Source: Phalacrocorax aristotelis (Eukaryota; Chordata; Aves; Suliformes; Phalacrocoracidae). From it: a stretch of DNA of 64,000 nt. The position numbers and the translations under genes were made by a program. Location of the stretch: contig NC_134310.1 in assembly GCF_949628215.1 (NCBI RefSeq), forward strand, positions 9,809,401-9,873,400. Direction: 5' to 3'. Position 1 is the stretch's first letter; each line of letters begins with the position of its first letter. Under the pieces are notes generated by a model. That model did no database searches, had not been told where the DNA came from, and worked only from the letters and a program-made list of their open reading frames with translations. Shown in pieces: positions 33,749-46,377 of this stretch.

Positions 33749-34192
33749 TAGAATCACTAAGGTTGGAAAAGACCTCTAGGATCATCAAGTCCAACCATCA
33801 ACCCAACACTACCATGTCTCCTAAACCATGCCCTGAATGCCACATCTACATGTCTTTTAAATACCTCCAGGGATGGTGACTCTACCACCTCTCTGGGCAG
33901 GCTATTCCAATGCCTGACCACGCTTTCAGTAAAGAAATTTTTCCTAATACCCAATCTAAATCTCCCCTGATGCAGCTTGAAGCCATTTTCTCTTGTTCTA
34001 TCACTAGTAACTTGGGAGAAGAGACCAACACCCACCTCACTACAACCTCCTTTCAGGTAGTTGTAGAGAGTGATAAGGTCTCCCCTCAGCCTCCTCTTCT
34101 CCAGGCTAAACCACCCCAGTTCCCTCAACCTCTCCTCATAAGACCTGTTCTCCAGACCCTTCATCAGCTTCGTTGCCCTTCTCTGGACATGT
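33749..34192 (-). mobile_element. CR1 LINE, short 3' fragment
   Basis: Starts with the CR1 tail (AGTCATAGAATCACTAAGG) and runs on the - strand to '[20 protein letters not shown]', '[20 protein letters not shown]', '[20 protein letters not shown]'. Only the RT C-terminus and 3' UTR are left. Confidence 0.9.
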
Positions 34193-35551
34193 AAACCCCC
34201 AAAATTATTGTTCATCAGCATCTGGACATTTTGATTTGCTCTTCTTTAAAATTTCCTCTGTTTTTCAATATTTTTCCTTATGATGATGCATTCAGAACTA
34301 AATGTGAGTTCATAGCAGAATATTCTGTATATTTTGTTATAATGTTTGAGCTTATCATTCCACTTGAAAGTATCCTACTTGCAGCCAATCTGGATTAATT
34401 TTTCAATAGGTTTTCATGAAGCAGTATCAAATGCTTTCCTGAAATCCAAATATATCTACTGCTTTCACATTATCTGCTAATTTTGAATTCCATCAAAAAT
34501 GCAATCAAGTTTGTCTAGTGAGGTTTATTTTTTATAAATCCCATTATTTGCCTGCTAGTGAAGGATGAATGACTGAGTCAACCTTTGCAAGCTTAACTGA
34601 ACTCATCTAAACCTCTCTGTTGAACTGGAAGTTTTGCAAGAGGCTTGCTCTCAGCATTTGCCTCACTTTGCAGTTCCTAATAGGATGGAAATACTGGAAG
34701 AAAAGGCTCTGGCACTGCACTACTACTGCACTGCTTAGAAATAGAGAGAAGCATAAAATTTTTTTCTAAAGTAAACTTTCAGACTGTAAAAAAAAGTTTT
34801 GGAAGATAAAAAAGTTACGTAGCAGTTAAGGTCAAAATTTACTCTTAACTAGTTGTTTCCATTTCCCTTGCTGACCATACCAGAAAAAGTTAAAAAATAT
34901 AGGCAGTTTGAGTAGGTTTTGGGGTTCTAAGATCCCAATGGTACATCTGACATCTTCTAGAGCCTTAACTTGAGAGACAGTTGACAGACATAAAATTATA
35001 TATACAATTTCTGCTATTTAACAATCAAATTAGCACAGCATCTGATGAACTTGCTCAGTAGACTTCTCCCTACTTCAGAAAAAAAACACCTCAAATCTTC
35101 CTTTCTAAAGACTCTCAATTTTTATTTTCTTAGGCAATTGCTTTCCCTATCAAAAACATTATCCCTTCATTTGCTTTCCACTTTTGTTTGCATTTTGGGG
35201 TTTCTATATTCCTGTTTGAATTTGGAAGAGCTCTCTTTATTGTGTTTTAATGTGTGTATTGCTCAGAAAAGGGAATTATTAGGACTTGGGCAGAAAACAC
35301 AAGACACAAAGGATTATTTCTATAGACAAAACACCCAGGAATATAATAGTGGGGCAGAAATAAAAAATGAACTTGAAAGAGGTTTAAAGAGCGTGAATGC
35401 ATTGGATATTATTGGGTGAAATAGGAGTTACCTTAAAGATGAGCCCAGTGTGTGTCTGGACACAGTTCAATCAGTGGATTAAAAAAAGGAAGGAAAAGAG
35501 AAAACCAACCTGGTTAATTAAAGTGTAAAATATCTCTTCTTTAAATATTGG
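34193..35551. other. AT-rich sequence with one old CR1 scrap
   Basis: At 34405-34560 the - strand gives 'YIWISGKH'-frame and, in the neighbouring frame, 'IYLDFRKAFDT', a very old CR1-type RT block. The rest is AT-rich. A 124-codon frame at 35045-35419 has no recognisable similarity. Confidence 0.5.
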
Positions 35552-36126
35552 TGTGGTGGGTTAACCCCGGCCAACAGCCAAACACCCACATAGCCGCTTG
35601 CTCACTCCTCTTGCATAAAAGGAAGGCAAGAAGGCTCATGGATGAACAAAACAGCAGTTTAATAGGTAAAGGAAAAGCTGCATGTGCAAGCAAAGCAAAA
35701 CAGGAATTTATTCACTACTTCCCATTGGCAAGAAAATTTTTAGCCACTTCCTGGAAAGCAGGGACTCGGCACATGTAATGATTACTTGGGAAGACAAATG
35801 CTATAACCACAAACATCCCCACTTCCTCCTCCTTTCCCAAGCTTTTATTGCTGAGCACAACATCATATAGTATAGAATATCCCTTTGGTCAATTTGGGTC
35901 AGCTGTCCTGTCTGTGTCACCTCCCAATTTCTTGCTCATCTGCAGCTTACTCACGGGGGAGGGGGAGCAGAGTGGGAAAAAGAGGCCTTGATGCTGTGCA
36001 AGCACTGTTCAGCAATAGGCAAAACATTGCTGTGTTATCAACACTGTTCTAGTCACAAATCTAAAACATGGCACCATATGGGCTGCTATGAAGAAAGTTA
36101 ACTCCATCCCAGCCAGACCCAGTACA
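35552..36126 (-). mobile_element. Family A solo LTR with perfect ATTGG duplication
   Basis: 575 bp in reverse, from TGTGGTGGGTTAACCCC to AGACCCAGTACA, flanked by ATTGG at 35547-35551 and 36127-36131. Confidence 0.93.
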
Positions 36127-36617
36127 ATTGGGTAAATCATGGTACTGCACAAGTGCTTGGCATCTCATTTGAACACTAAAGCTGTCAAAAGGGCTGAAGT
36201 TCGTGCAAGTATGAGGGATCCACATACCCGTTTTTACTGGGTGTTCTGAGATGCCTTTGCACAAGCAAGTGCAGTGAGAACACCTGTACACAAGTTCACT
36301 GTAGTAGCTAAAATAGCAGCTTCATTAGGGTTACATTGTATCTATATGACAGGTGCTGTAACTGGGGAATACCTTGTATATCTGCTGGCCAAGCTTATTT
36401 TCCCTCTCTGGGCCTGGCTGCTGAAGGAACAAAAGAGGACATTTTATAATAAGAGACAATCACTCTGGAGCATGTTTAGTTAGCAAATACTCATTAAGGC
36501 CACAGATGAACACCCTCTGTCACCTGCTCAGTGCCAGCTGATGAGATTCCTGTGCCCTCTTTCTCTACACTCCCTTCTGAGGTTTCTACCATGTAATAGA
36601 GAACACATGTACAGCTT
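36127..36617. other. Sequence without recognised gene
   Basis: No gene or repeat recognised. Confidence 0.45.
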
Positions 36618-37670
36618 CATAGAATCACTAAGGTTGGACAAGACCTCTAGGATCATCAAGTGCAACTGTCAACCCAACACCACCATGCATTCCAAAACAT
36701 GCCCTGAATGCCACGTCTACATGTTTTTTGAATACCTCCAATGATGGCAACTCTACCACCCCTCTGGGCAGGCTATTCCAATGCCTGACCACTCTTCCAG
36801 TAAAGAAATTTTTTCCTAATATCCAATCTAAACCTCCCCTGATGCAGCTTGAAGCCGTTTCCTCTCGTCCTATTGCTAGTAACTTGAGAGAAGAGACCAA
36901 CACCCACCTTGCCACAACCTCCTTTCTGGTAGTTGCAGAGAGCAATAAGGACTCCCTTCAGCCTCCTCTTCTCCAAGCTAAACAACCCCAGCTCCCTCAA
37001 CCTCTCCACATAAGACCTGCTCTCCAGACCCTTCCCCAGCTTCACTGCCCTTCTCTGGACATGCTCCAGCACCTCAGTATCCTTCTTGTACTGAGGGGTC
37101 CAAAACTGAACACAATATTCGAGGTGCAGCCTCACCAGTGCCAAGTACAGAGACACGATCACTTCCCTAGTCCTGCTGGCCACACCATTCCTGATACAAG
37201 CCAGGATGCTGTTTGCTGCCTTGGCCACCTGGGCACACTGCTGGCTGTCAGCCAACACCCCCAGGTCTTTCTCCACCGGGCAGCTCTCCAGGCACTCTTC
37301 CCCAAGCCTGAAGCGTTGTTGTGACTGAAGTGCAGGAGCCAGCACTTGGCCTTGTTAAAAATCATACAATTGACCTCGTCCCAATAATCCAGCCTGTACA
37401 GATCCCTCTGCAGAGCCTTTCTACCCTCAAGCAGATCAACACTCCCACCCAACTTGGTGTCATCTGCAAACTTACTGAGGGTACACTCAATCCCCTCAAC
37501 CAGATAATTGATAAAGCTGTCAAACAAGACTGGTCCCAAAACCGAGCCATGGGGAATGCCGCTTGTGACCAGCCGCCAACTGGATTTAGCTCCATTCACA
37601 ACTCTCTGGACTCAGCCATCCAGCCAGTTTTTTACCCAGCAAAGAGTACCCCATCTAAGCCATGAGCCTC
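36618..37670 (-). mobile_element. CR1 LINE, 3' half before nested LTR
   Basis: Tail at 36618 (CATAGAATCACTAAGG). The - strand reads the RT C-terminus (36773-37345) and the catalytic segment '[17 protein letters not shown]' and '[19 protein letters not shown]' (37159-37599) with both aspartates. The sequence stops at 37670 and resumes at 38212 in the same orientation. Confidence 0.92.
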
Positions 37671-38211
37671 TGTAACAGGTTTGCAGGAGTCGTATGCACA
37701 AAGTTCACCCAACATAAGATATTTAAAAAGTACAACAGTATTTCTTGCTCTATTATAGCCTTGCATAAGCAGTTACTAGCATATTGTTTTCCCTTTATGA
37801 GAGTCTTATCAACCCAGCTATGCCCGAGACACCACTGAGCAGGAAGGTGACCATTAGTGGAGTCATCATGGAGAAGGGAGATAGGTACGGCACCTTCAGG
37901 GTATCGCCTGTGGTTCATAGAGCATGCTCTGTGTCCTCTCTTCTCTTTGAGCTGCACTATTTTAATACCCTCAGCAGATTCAGTGGAAAAGTACTGACTA
38001 GACATTGCCGCACGCATGGCCAGCACATGCAACAAAGGCCTGCCAGGTGTGTGCTCTGATGGCTAACAGAGGCTCCTTGATTACTACAACATATTGTTCA
38101 ATAACAATCCTCCCAGTTCCCTTCTTCAAGGTCATGTTCTCACAGCTGTGTTCAGCTTGTAATTTTTCCATTGTGGCCCTACACACACCATCATCTAAAA
38201 TCCCTCACACA
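37671..38211. mobile_element. Solo LTR of another family (C), inserted in CR1
   Basis: 541 bp starting TGTAACAGG and ending CCTCACACA, inserted in a CR1 whose halves match across it. The flanks are GCCTC (37666-37670) and ACCTC (38212-38216), four of five. The terminal TG and CA and the small duplication mark it as an LTR. On the - strand a TATA-like GTATTAAAATAG lies near 37970, so the - strand is the likelier sense. It shares no end sequence with families A or B. Open frames inside it (for example 37655-38035) are incidental. Confidence 0.7.
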
Positions 38212-39788
38212 ACCTCCAGCTTCTCTAGGAAGATGCTGTGGGAGACAGTGTCAAGGGCTTTGCTAAAGTCCAGGTAGACAACATCTACAGCCTTTCCCTC
38301 ATGCACTAGGCAGGTCACCTGATCACAGAAGGAGATCCGGTTGGTCAGGCAGGACCTGATCCCCAGTTGTCCTGCACACGCTTGGTAAGCTCACTCAAGA
38401 TGGACCGCTCTATAACCTTCCCTGGTACCAAGGTCAAGCTGACAGGCCTGTAGTTCCCCAGAGCCTCCTTCCAGACCTTCTTGTAGGTGAGCATCACATT
38501 GACTGCTGATAAATGATGGAGAGTGGCTTGGCAAGCTCCTCTGACAGCTCCCTCAGTACTCTTGGGTAGATCCCATAGACTTCTGAGTGTCCAGGTGGCA
38601 CAGCAGGTGGTAAACTGCTTCCTCCTGGATTATGGGGGGTTTATTCCACTCCCCATCCCTGACTTCCAGCCTAGGGGGCTGAATAGTCTGGGGATAACTA
38701 GTCTGATGGTTAAAGACTGAGGCAAAGAAGGAAGTAAGTGCCTCAGCCTTCTCCTCATCCTCAGCTGCAATGTTTGCCTCTGTGTCCAATAGAGGATGGA
38801 GATTCTCTTTGGTTCTCTTTTTGTTGTTAATGTATTTCTAAAAGCATTTTATGTTATCCCTTACAAAAGCGGGCAGATTGCATTCTAGCTGGGCTTTTTC
38901 CTTCCTAATTTTCTCCCTGAAAGACCTAACAAGGTCTCTGTACTCTTCTTGAGTTGCCTGCCCCTTCTTCCAAAAGCAGTAGACTCTCCTTTTTCCCCCT
39001 GAGTGTCAACAGAAGCACCCTGTTCAGCAAGGCTGGTCATCTTCCCCACCGGTTCATCTTGCAGCACTTGGGGACAGCCTGCTCCTGCACCTGCAAGACT
39101 TCCTTCTTGAAGAAAGCCCAGCCTTCCTGGACTCCTTTGCCCTTCAGGACTGCCTCCCAAGGGACTCTCCCAACCAGTGCCAAAGTCTGCCCTCCGGAAG
39201 TCCATGGTAGTGGTTCTGCTGACCCCTCTTCTTACTTCGCCAAGGATCGAGAACTCAATCATAACATGGTCGCTAAGCCCAAGACAGCCTCCAACCACCA
39301 CATCTCCCACCAGTCCTTCTCTGTTTGTGAACAGGAGGTTAAGTCAAAGCACCTCCCCTGGCAGGTTCACTTACCAGCTGTGTGAGGAAGTTATCTTCCA
39401 CACACTCCAGGAATCTCCTAGACTTTTTCCTCTCTGCTGTGTTGTATTTCCAGCAGACATCTGGTAAATTTAAGTCCCCCACTAGAACAAGGGCAACCAA
39501 TTGTTATACTTCCTCCAGCTGCTTGTAGAACGGTTCATCTACCTCTTCCTCCTGGTTGGGTGGCCTATAACAGACCCCCAGCAGGATATCTGCCTTGTTG
39601 GCCTTCTCCCTCATCCTTACCCTCACAGTCACTAAGGTCTATGCAATCAAAACACTCCCTAACATATAGAGCCACCCCACCGCCTCTCCTTCTTTGCCTA
39701 TCCCTCCTGAAGAACTTATAGCCATCCATTGCTGCACTTGAATCATAAGGGTCACCCCACCATGTTTCTTTGATGGCGACTAAGTAAT
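38212..39788 (-). mobile_element. CR1 LINE, 5' half after nested LTR
   Basis: Read on the - strand from 39788: endonuclease start 'LVAIKETWWGDPYDSSAAMD' and 'GYKFFRRDRQRRRGGGVALY' (39565-39801), endonuclease C-terminus (39250-39480), linker, then the RT start 'PPRLEVRDGEWNKPPIIQEE' (38553-38789) and 'LVHEGKAVDVVYLDF' (about 38260-38320). The RT segment around 38340-38550 is frameshifted. ORF1 is absent. Confidence 0.9.
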
Positions 39789-41042
39789 AATAAACAAACA
39801 TTCAGATATCAGAGTTCACTTACATACTCTGTATTTCTCAAAAAGAGCAAGCTCAAAGATGATTTTATTTTTCTATGATTTGAGACCTAGAGAAATTAGC
39901 TCCTTTGAATAAAAGCCCATAATGCAAGCTGAAATTATCTCCATCTTCCTCAGGTTATACACATCAAAGGAGGCAGAAAAGCTCCAGAAAGCTACAGTAT
40001 ATTTGAATGTGTTGATATAACATGGCTGATGTGGTACACCATTACAATGATATTTAATTTACCACTATGTGCTAAGTAAATATGTGGAGAGATAGAACCG
40101 TTTTATTAATCTTTTATATTAAGTGTGAACATTTATGTTAAGACCTACCCAGGGAATAATGTGTCATATGTATTTGTTTTATAGAACTGTGTAAAAGTTT
40201 ACCAAAGCTGTCATAGTATGATAGCGTTGGCTATTTATTTCCCAGATCTTCACTTTGAATACTACTGTTTGCTTTAGAATAAATGTAAAAATCTTCAGAG
40301 CTCTGAAGAGGTTACTTGTCCTAGTCATGATTAATTACTGTCTAAAGTCAAACTCTTCCCTCTGATACACCTGTGCACTCCCAGGCCCATGATATGTAAC
40401 CTCATTGGTATAGCTTCAAAACTACATTTTGACTAATCCCAAAACCAAAATAAACAAATGGCTACCATGTAAAATAACCTTGCTTAAGTCAAGGGCAGTC
40501 TGCATATGTCAAATTAACTCAGGAATTACCAGCTACTCCATATTGGGTTCAGCATTTCTCTGTAACATTGCTGAGTGGAGAGACCCTGAAAATAAAAGCA
40601 ATTTTGATTCTCCTAAGAACAGTTTTGATTCTGCTAAAGTAATTTGTTTGTCTGGGGTTTTTTTTTTAGTATAGCACTAGTGGGAGCTAAGGCACCATAG
40701 CAGTAAAGTACTTATGCACAAATCCTTCCACCCACATGATGCAAAGATAGATCTGCCCATGCAGAGCTTTGTGTAGGATTGGGGTCCAATTTAAAATCAC
40801 ACCCCCCTGGTGAAGCACCTATATTCCCAGTTTTCAAGCTGGAGCAGTTTGTTTTGGATTTTTTTCTCCTTGGCAAATACATTGCACAGTATCACATTCC
40901 TGATGTGACGCATCATTAAACCACCAACAGTGACTATCACCTATCCTTCCAGTGATTAATAACTGAGGCTAACCTATTTTTTCCACAAACTGGGTTGTCT
41001 GGTAACATATAGTTTCATTCAGAGAGCTTAAAACATTCAAAC
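39789..41042. other. Sequence without recognised gene
   Basis: AT-rich, with a T-run at 40660. Nothing recognised. Confidence 0.45.
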
Positions 41043-41273
41043 CAGTTGGACAGAGCCAGGTCCAGCCAGCTCCAAGATTGATCCGCCGCTGCCCAAAGCT
41101 GAGCCAGTCAGTGATGGTGGTAGTGCCTCTGAGATAACATATCTAACAAGGGGTAAAAAAGCTGCACAAGAGCAGCTGAGAGGAGTGAGAATATGTGAGA
41201 GAAACAACCCTGCAGACACCAAGGTCAGTGAAGGAGGGGGAGGAGGTGCTCCAGGCACCAGAGCAGATTCCCA
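41043..41273 (+). mobile_element. Family B LTR, left part of a split copy
   Basis: 'GGACAGAGCCAGGTCCAGCC', 'GATAACATATCTAACAAGGG' and 'GGAGGTGCTCCAGGCACCAG' match 25970-26060 of the full copy. The first 80 bp of the LTR are missing. It continues at 41848 after a family A insertion. Confidence 0.83.
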
Positions 41274-41847
41274 CGTTGTGGTTTAGCCCCAGCCGGCAAC
41301 TACAAACCACACAGCCACTCGCTCACTCCCCCACTGGCAGGATGGGGGAAAGAATCAGAAGGGTAAAAGTGAGAAAACTCATGGGTTGAGATAAGGACAG
41401 TTTAATAATTAAAATAAAACAATAACAGCAAAAATATAATGAAAAGGAAAATAACAAGAGAGACGCAAAACCCCTGAAGGAGGGGGAATAAATAACCAAA
41501 ATAAACAAGTGAGGCAACCACTCACCACCCGCCTATCCAACACCACCAATCCCTGAGCCACAATCACTCCACCTCCAGCCAACTTCCCCAGTTAATATAC
41601 TGGTCATGGCATCACATGGTATGGAATATTCCATTAACCCATTTGGGTCAGCTGACTTGTCTGTGGCCTCTCCCCTCCCAGCTTCTTGTGCACCTGGCAG
41701 AGCATGGGAAGCTGGAAGAGTCCCTGACTACTATAATCACTACTTCGCAACACTTAGCCACTACTTAACAACTAAAACATCAATTTGCTATCAGCACTAC
41801 ACCAGCAACAGTGAAGAAAATTACCTCTAACCCAGCCAAAACTAGCA
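41274..41847 (-). mobile_element. Family A solo LTR nested in family B LTR
   Basis: 574 bp in reverse, with its first base mutated (CGTTGTGGTTTAGCC where others have TGTTGTGG) and ending AAAACTAGCA. Flanks TTCCC and TACCC match at four of five positions. The family B LTR is continuous across it. Confidence 0.85.
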
Positions 41848-42485
41848 TACCCTGCAACCCATGGAGGTCCATGGTGGAGCAGATGTCCACCCTGCAGCCC
41901 ATGGAGGGCCCCACACTGGAGCAGGTGGATGTGCCCTGAAGGAGGCTGTGACCCTGAGGAAAGCCTATGCTGGTGCAGGCTCCTGGCAGTAACTATGGCC
42001 CATGGAGAGGAGTCCATGCAGGAACAGGTTTTCTGGCAGGACCTCTGACCCCATGAGGCCCCACACTGGAGCAGTCTCTTCCTGAAGGGCTGCACCCTGT
42101 GACAAGGACCCATTCTGGAGCAGTTCTTCAAAAACTGCAGCCTGTGGGAAAGACCCACTTTGGAGAAGTTCCTGAAGGACTGTCTCCCATGGGAGGGATT
42201 CCACACTGGAGCAGGGAAAAAGCGTGAGGAGGAAGGAGCAGCAGAGATGAAGTGATATGAGCTGACTGCACCCCCCATTCCCCATCCCCCCCTTGCTGCT
42301 CATCAGGAGGAGGTAGAAGTCTTGAGTGGAGTTGAGCCTCAGAAGAAGGGAGAGGTGGGAGAAAGACGTTTAGTTTTGTTTCTCACTATCCTACTGAATT
42401 TTTAATTGGCAATAAATTAATTTTCCCCAATTCAAATGTGTTTTGCCCCAATGGTAATTGGTGAGCAATCTCCCTGTCTTTATCA
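41848..42485 (+). mobile_element. Family B LTR, right part of a split copy
   Basis: Contains the degenerate CCCATGGA..CTGGAGCAG array (41855-42215), then 'GGCAATAAATTAATTTTCCC' and 'AATCTCCCTGTCTTTATC'. It is cut at about 42485 before the terminal CCACCACA. Confidence 0.83.
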
Positions 42486-42539
42486 CATATCATTGTCAGT
42501 GAGAGTAATAAACCAATGATAGTTTTATTCTTATCAAGT

Positions 42540-43060
42540 TGCCATGGTTTAACCCCAGTTGGCACCACACAGCCGATCATCCACTCCCCCTCAATGGGAT
42601 GCAGGGGAGAATCAGAAGGGTAAAAGTGAGAAACTTGTGGGTTGAGATAAAGACAGTTTAAAAATAAAAAATAAAATTAAAATAGTAAGGAAAAAACTAG
42701 AGAGGAAAATAAAACCCAAGAAAAACAAGTGATGCAAATGAAAACAATCACTCATCACCAACTGACCAATGCCCAACTAGTCCCCAAGCAGCAGCCCCCC
42801 TACCAACCTCCACTCCCCTAGTTTTAGTGCCAAGTATGACATCATATGATATGGAATATCCCGGCTGTGTCCCCCTCCAGCTCCTTCTGCACCCCCAGAC
42901 TACTTGCTGGCAGGGCAGTATAAGGAGCATAAAAAGCCTTAACTCTGTGTAAGCACTGCTCAGCAATAACAAAAACATGCTTGTTATCAACACTATTTCC
43001 CTTACAAACCCAAAACATAGCCCCATACAATTTAAGTCTATCTCAGCCAAAACCAGTACA
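42540..43060 (-). mobile_element. Family A solo LTR with near-perfect duplication
   Basis: 521 bp in reverse, TGCCATGGTTTAACCCC to GCCAAAACCAGTACA. Flanks CAAGT (42535-42539) and CAAAT (43061-43065) match at four of five positions. Confidence 0.9.
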
Positions 43061-43458
43061 CAAATTTTATTTCCAAGCTAAGTATATTCAGATTCTATCT
43101 GACCCTTTCATGAATAAATTATATAACAGGAGGCTGTAAAGAATCCCTGCTTCCTCTCTGAAGAACTGTGTTCCAGAAGGAATTGTAGCAGACGGCAGAT
43201 TCTTCCAGATAGTTTCAGGGTATAGAAGTACTTTCCTTCTCCCTGTCCTGTAACTCTGTGCTTCAGCACAGATGTCCCCAGCTGCTCACAGGGCAATTGT
43301 CCTTTAGCAGGAAAGGGTTCAAGCAACCAAACACTGCAGAGAAGTATTAACTGTCTGCAGTGGTAGAGACCCCTCCCAGTGGTAGTGCAGAAACACCTAT
43401 GAAAGAAACCATGGAGTGAAAGAATGCACCATGCTGACAGGGTATCTTTGTGAAAAAC
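43061..43458. other. Sequence without recognised gene
   Basis: Nothing recognised. Confidence 0.45.
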
Positions 43459-43791
43459 TGGTTATTAATGAGCCTTTCTTTGAGGCTTCTCTTACTATAC
43501 TGCTCTCACTAACGCTGAGCTGTATTTACCAGGCTTTTATTTCTTTATTTCCTCCTAACTAGAAGACAGGGACAAATAAACCTTTTGTTTTACACTTCTG
43601 ACCAAAGCATTTCTCATATCTTCATTCTTCAATCATGATTTAGGACTCATCTCACTCACCTAAGCAATTTTTAACCATCTCTATGGCATGAGAATGAAAA
43701 CTGCAGAATGAGGTTCATAGTTAGAAACTCCATACAAATGTTAAACATCCTATTGAATGATTCTTGGGAAGAGCTTCAAATCTACCCAGTC
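43459..43791 (+). repeat. 333-bp duplication, copy 1
   Basis: Aligns without gaps to 57984-58316 at a constant offset of 14,525 bp. By eye I count one mismatch in the first 325 bases and two more near the right end. Flanks differ completely. It contains no gene I can identify; an ACAAATAAACC stretch could be a poly(A) signal if this is an unknown LTR. Confidence 0.9.
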
Positions 43792-43953
43792 CTTATCTTG
43801 ACCCACAAAGCTTTTTGTCAGATTTTCTCTCCCCTGTCCATCTGAGGACAGGGAGCGATAGAGCAGCTTGGTAGGCACCTGACAGCCAGACAAGGTTCAA
43901 CCCACCACAGAGTGTTGACCAGCTAAGCCACTGAAAAGGGCAGGTTTGGGCTG
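43792..43953 (+). mobile_element. Family B LTR end with shared downstream flank
   Basis: 43792-43909 is the last 120 bp of a family B LTR, ending GGTTCAACCCACCACA. The following 44 bp ('GACCAGCTAAGCCACTGAAA') match 46467-46510, so LTR end and flank form one repeated unit. Confidence 0.75.
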
Positions 43954-44409
43954 CATTTTTTTAAAAAACACTTTAACACAGAAAGCTGAAATTATTCAAT
44001 TTTTACAAGCTTTTGCTTTTCTTTTGGACATGTATGAACTTTTTTCTAGAAACTGTATCTTATTCTTGAAGATCTTTAGAATTTTAAAGCATATGTTATC
44101 ATTACCCAGTCTGAGATATAGGATAGCTACAAACTGATTTTTCTCTTACTGTAGCTAGTTACATTATAGATTAATATTAAGAAAATCTGCAGTGAAACAT
44201 TACTCATAACTGTATAACAGTTACTTAAACAACATAACTTACAACACAAAATCATTACTTTCCTCAATTACTTACAGTAAAACACAAAATCAATGTATAG
44301 TTCTGCCCACTTGTGTTGATTTTCAAAATCATAAATTAATCTAACTATCAAATTTCAGACAGCTTTTAGCAAGGGCCGATTCAGGAATCTAAGTCATGAA
44401 ACTGTACTT
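43954..44409. other. AT-rich sequence without recognised gene
   Basis: Nothing recognised. Confidence 0.45.
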
Positions 44410-44950
44410 GTACTTTAACTGGCAACACAACCACACACTCCCCAACCAGCAGGATGGGGGAGAGAATCAGAAGGGTAAAGCTCAAGGGTTGAGATAAGAA
44501 CAGTTTAATAATTAAAATAAAACACTAACAACAACACCACAGTGAAAAGGAAAAGAACAAGAGAGACACAAAACCCAGGGGAAGGGGTAATGAACAACCA
44601 AAACATAAAGATGATACAACCACCCACAAACCTGACACCACCAATCCCCAAGCCACAACTGCTCCCTACATACCAACTGCCCCGATTAATGTACTGGTCA
44701 TGGCATCACATGGTATGGAATGAATATCCCATTGGCCAGCTTAGGTCAGCTGACTTGGCTGTGGCCCCACCCCTCCCAGCCTCCTGCCCATGTATCAGAG
44801 CATGGGAAGCTAGCAAGGTCCCTAACAACTATAGGCACCACATAGCAACACTTAGCCAGTACTTAACAGCAACTAAAGCATCAATGTGCCATTGGCACTT
44901 TACCAGCTACAGTGAAGAGAATTAACTCTATCCCAGCCGAAACCAGCACA
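44410..44950 (-). mobile_element. Family A 3' LTR of a - strand ERVL
   Basis: The left end is slightly degraded (TTTAACTGGCAACACAACC); the right end AAACCAGCACA is exact. The adjoining polypurine tract (TTCTCCACCCC on this strand, 44951-44961) and ERVL tail identify it as a 3' LTR. Confidence 0.87.
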
Positions 44951-46377
44951 TTCTCCACCCCTTTTGACATACCATTTATGCCATGCCAGGTCCCATACTA
45001 TCCAATACAACCTCACAAACCACCACCCCTCCCCTTCCCATCCTTTGACATAATACACAGACATCATTCCCTTAGTCTACGACCTTCCCTGTAAAATGTC
45101 CATAAAAATGTCCATTGAATTCACCCAGTCCATGACTGGGTCCATCTGTCATAGCAGTCTTTCAGGGCAGGAGAGATGGTGTGCGTGGTGTTGGATTGCT
45201 GCATACCAAAGTCGGTCTTCGTTCCATCATTGCTGCACTTTGCTTGTTTCATCAAAGTTCATCTTCCATGGATTGGGAGATTTGTACTATGATATCATTG
45301 ACATGGCATATAGCAACCACAGAAGAGATGACATACAATATTATATAGCAGTTCACATTGTGCCATTGAGCTCATTGACTGTTTTCGCCCAAAATCAAAT
45401 CCCCTTGAGGCACACATCGGACTTCTCCATCCTCCCGCATCACCCACCAAGTGCACCCAGGTCCTCGAGCAAATGCAATCCCACAAATGGGTTTGCCTTT
45501 GCCTAAGGCAAGAAGAACCCAGACTGTTTTCCCCAGCATATTTTTCATGTGCACTACCAAGGACTTTATCCCCTTCCACAGTACATGAGAGTTCTGATTG
45601 CCAGCTCGGTTGGCAGATCCCCTAGTGTTGACTAACCAGGTGGCTTTTGCTAAATGTGCATCCCAGTGTTTAAATGTCTGACCCCTCCCCCCATTGCTCT
45701 CAGTGTAGTTTTTAACAGTCCATTGTACCGTTCAATTTTCCCAGAGGCTGGTGCGTGATAGGGGATGTGATACACCCACTCATTGCTGTGCTCTTTGGCC
45801 CAGGTGTCTATGAGGTTGTTTCGGAAATAAGTTCCGTTGTCTGACTCAATTCTCTCTGGGGTACCATGTTGCCACAGGACTTGTTTTTCGCGACCCAGGA
45901 CAGTGTTCTGGGCAGTGGCATGGAGGACAGGATATGTTTCTAGCCAACCGGTAGTTGCTTCCACCGTTGTAAGCACATGGCGCTTGCCTTGGCGGGTTTG
46001 TGGGAGTGTAATATAGTCAATTTGCCAGGCCTCCCCATATTTATATTTCAGCCATCGTCTCCCATACCACAGAGGCCTTACCCGCTTCGCTTGCTTGATT
46101 GCAGCGCATGTTTCACATTCGTGGATAGCCTGTGCAATAGCATCTATGGTCAAGTCCACCCCTCGATCACGAGCCCACCTGTATGTTGCATCTCTCCCTT
46201 GATGGCCTGAGGTGTCATGGGCCCACCGAGCTAGAAATAGTTCACCCTTATGCTGCCAGTCCAGATCCACCTCAGCCACTTCAATCTTGGCAGCCTGATC
46301 TACCTGCTGGTTTGTTTTGATGTTTTTCAGTGGCCCGACTCTTGGGGACATGAGCATCAATGTGACGTACCTTTACA
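44951..46377 (-). pseudogene. ERVL-like integrase and 3' untranslated region
   Basis: On the - strand the best-kept integrase here: a 236-codon frame at 45650-46360 covers the HHCC domain ('WAHDTSGHQGRDATYRWARD', 'HECETC'), the core with 'WQIDYITLPQTRQGKRHVL' (Asp), 'RIESDNGTYF' (Asp) and 'ASGKIERYNGLLKTTLRAM' (Glu). The DDE triad is complete. A frame change near 45680 separates the C-terminal domain (45372-45560, 'GDLILGENSQ'). The 3' untranslated tail fills 44951-45370. RNase H and RT are missing; the element stops at 46377 against family B sequence. Confidence 0.88.

Noticed and set aside
35045..35419. 124-codon + strand frame with Leu/Phe-rich N-terminus
   Set aside because: Composition follows AT-rich DNA; no recognised family and no supporting context.
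37655..38035. 126-codon - strand frame
   Set aside because: Lies inside the family C LTR and crosses its border into CR1. No protein similarity.
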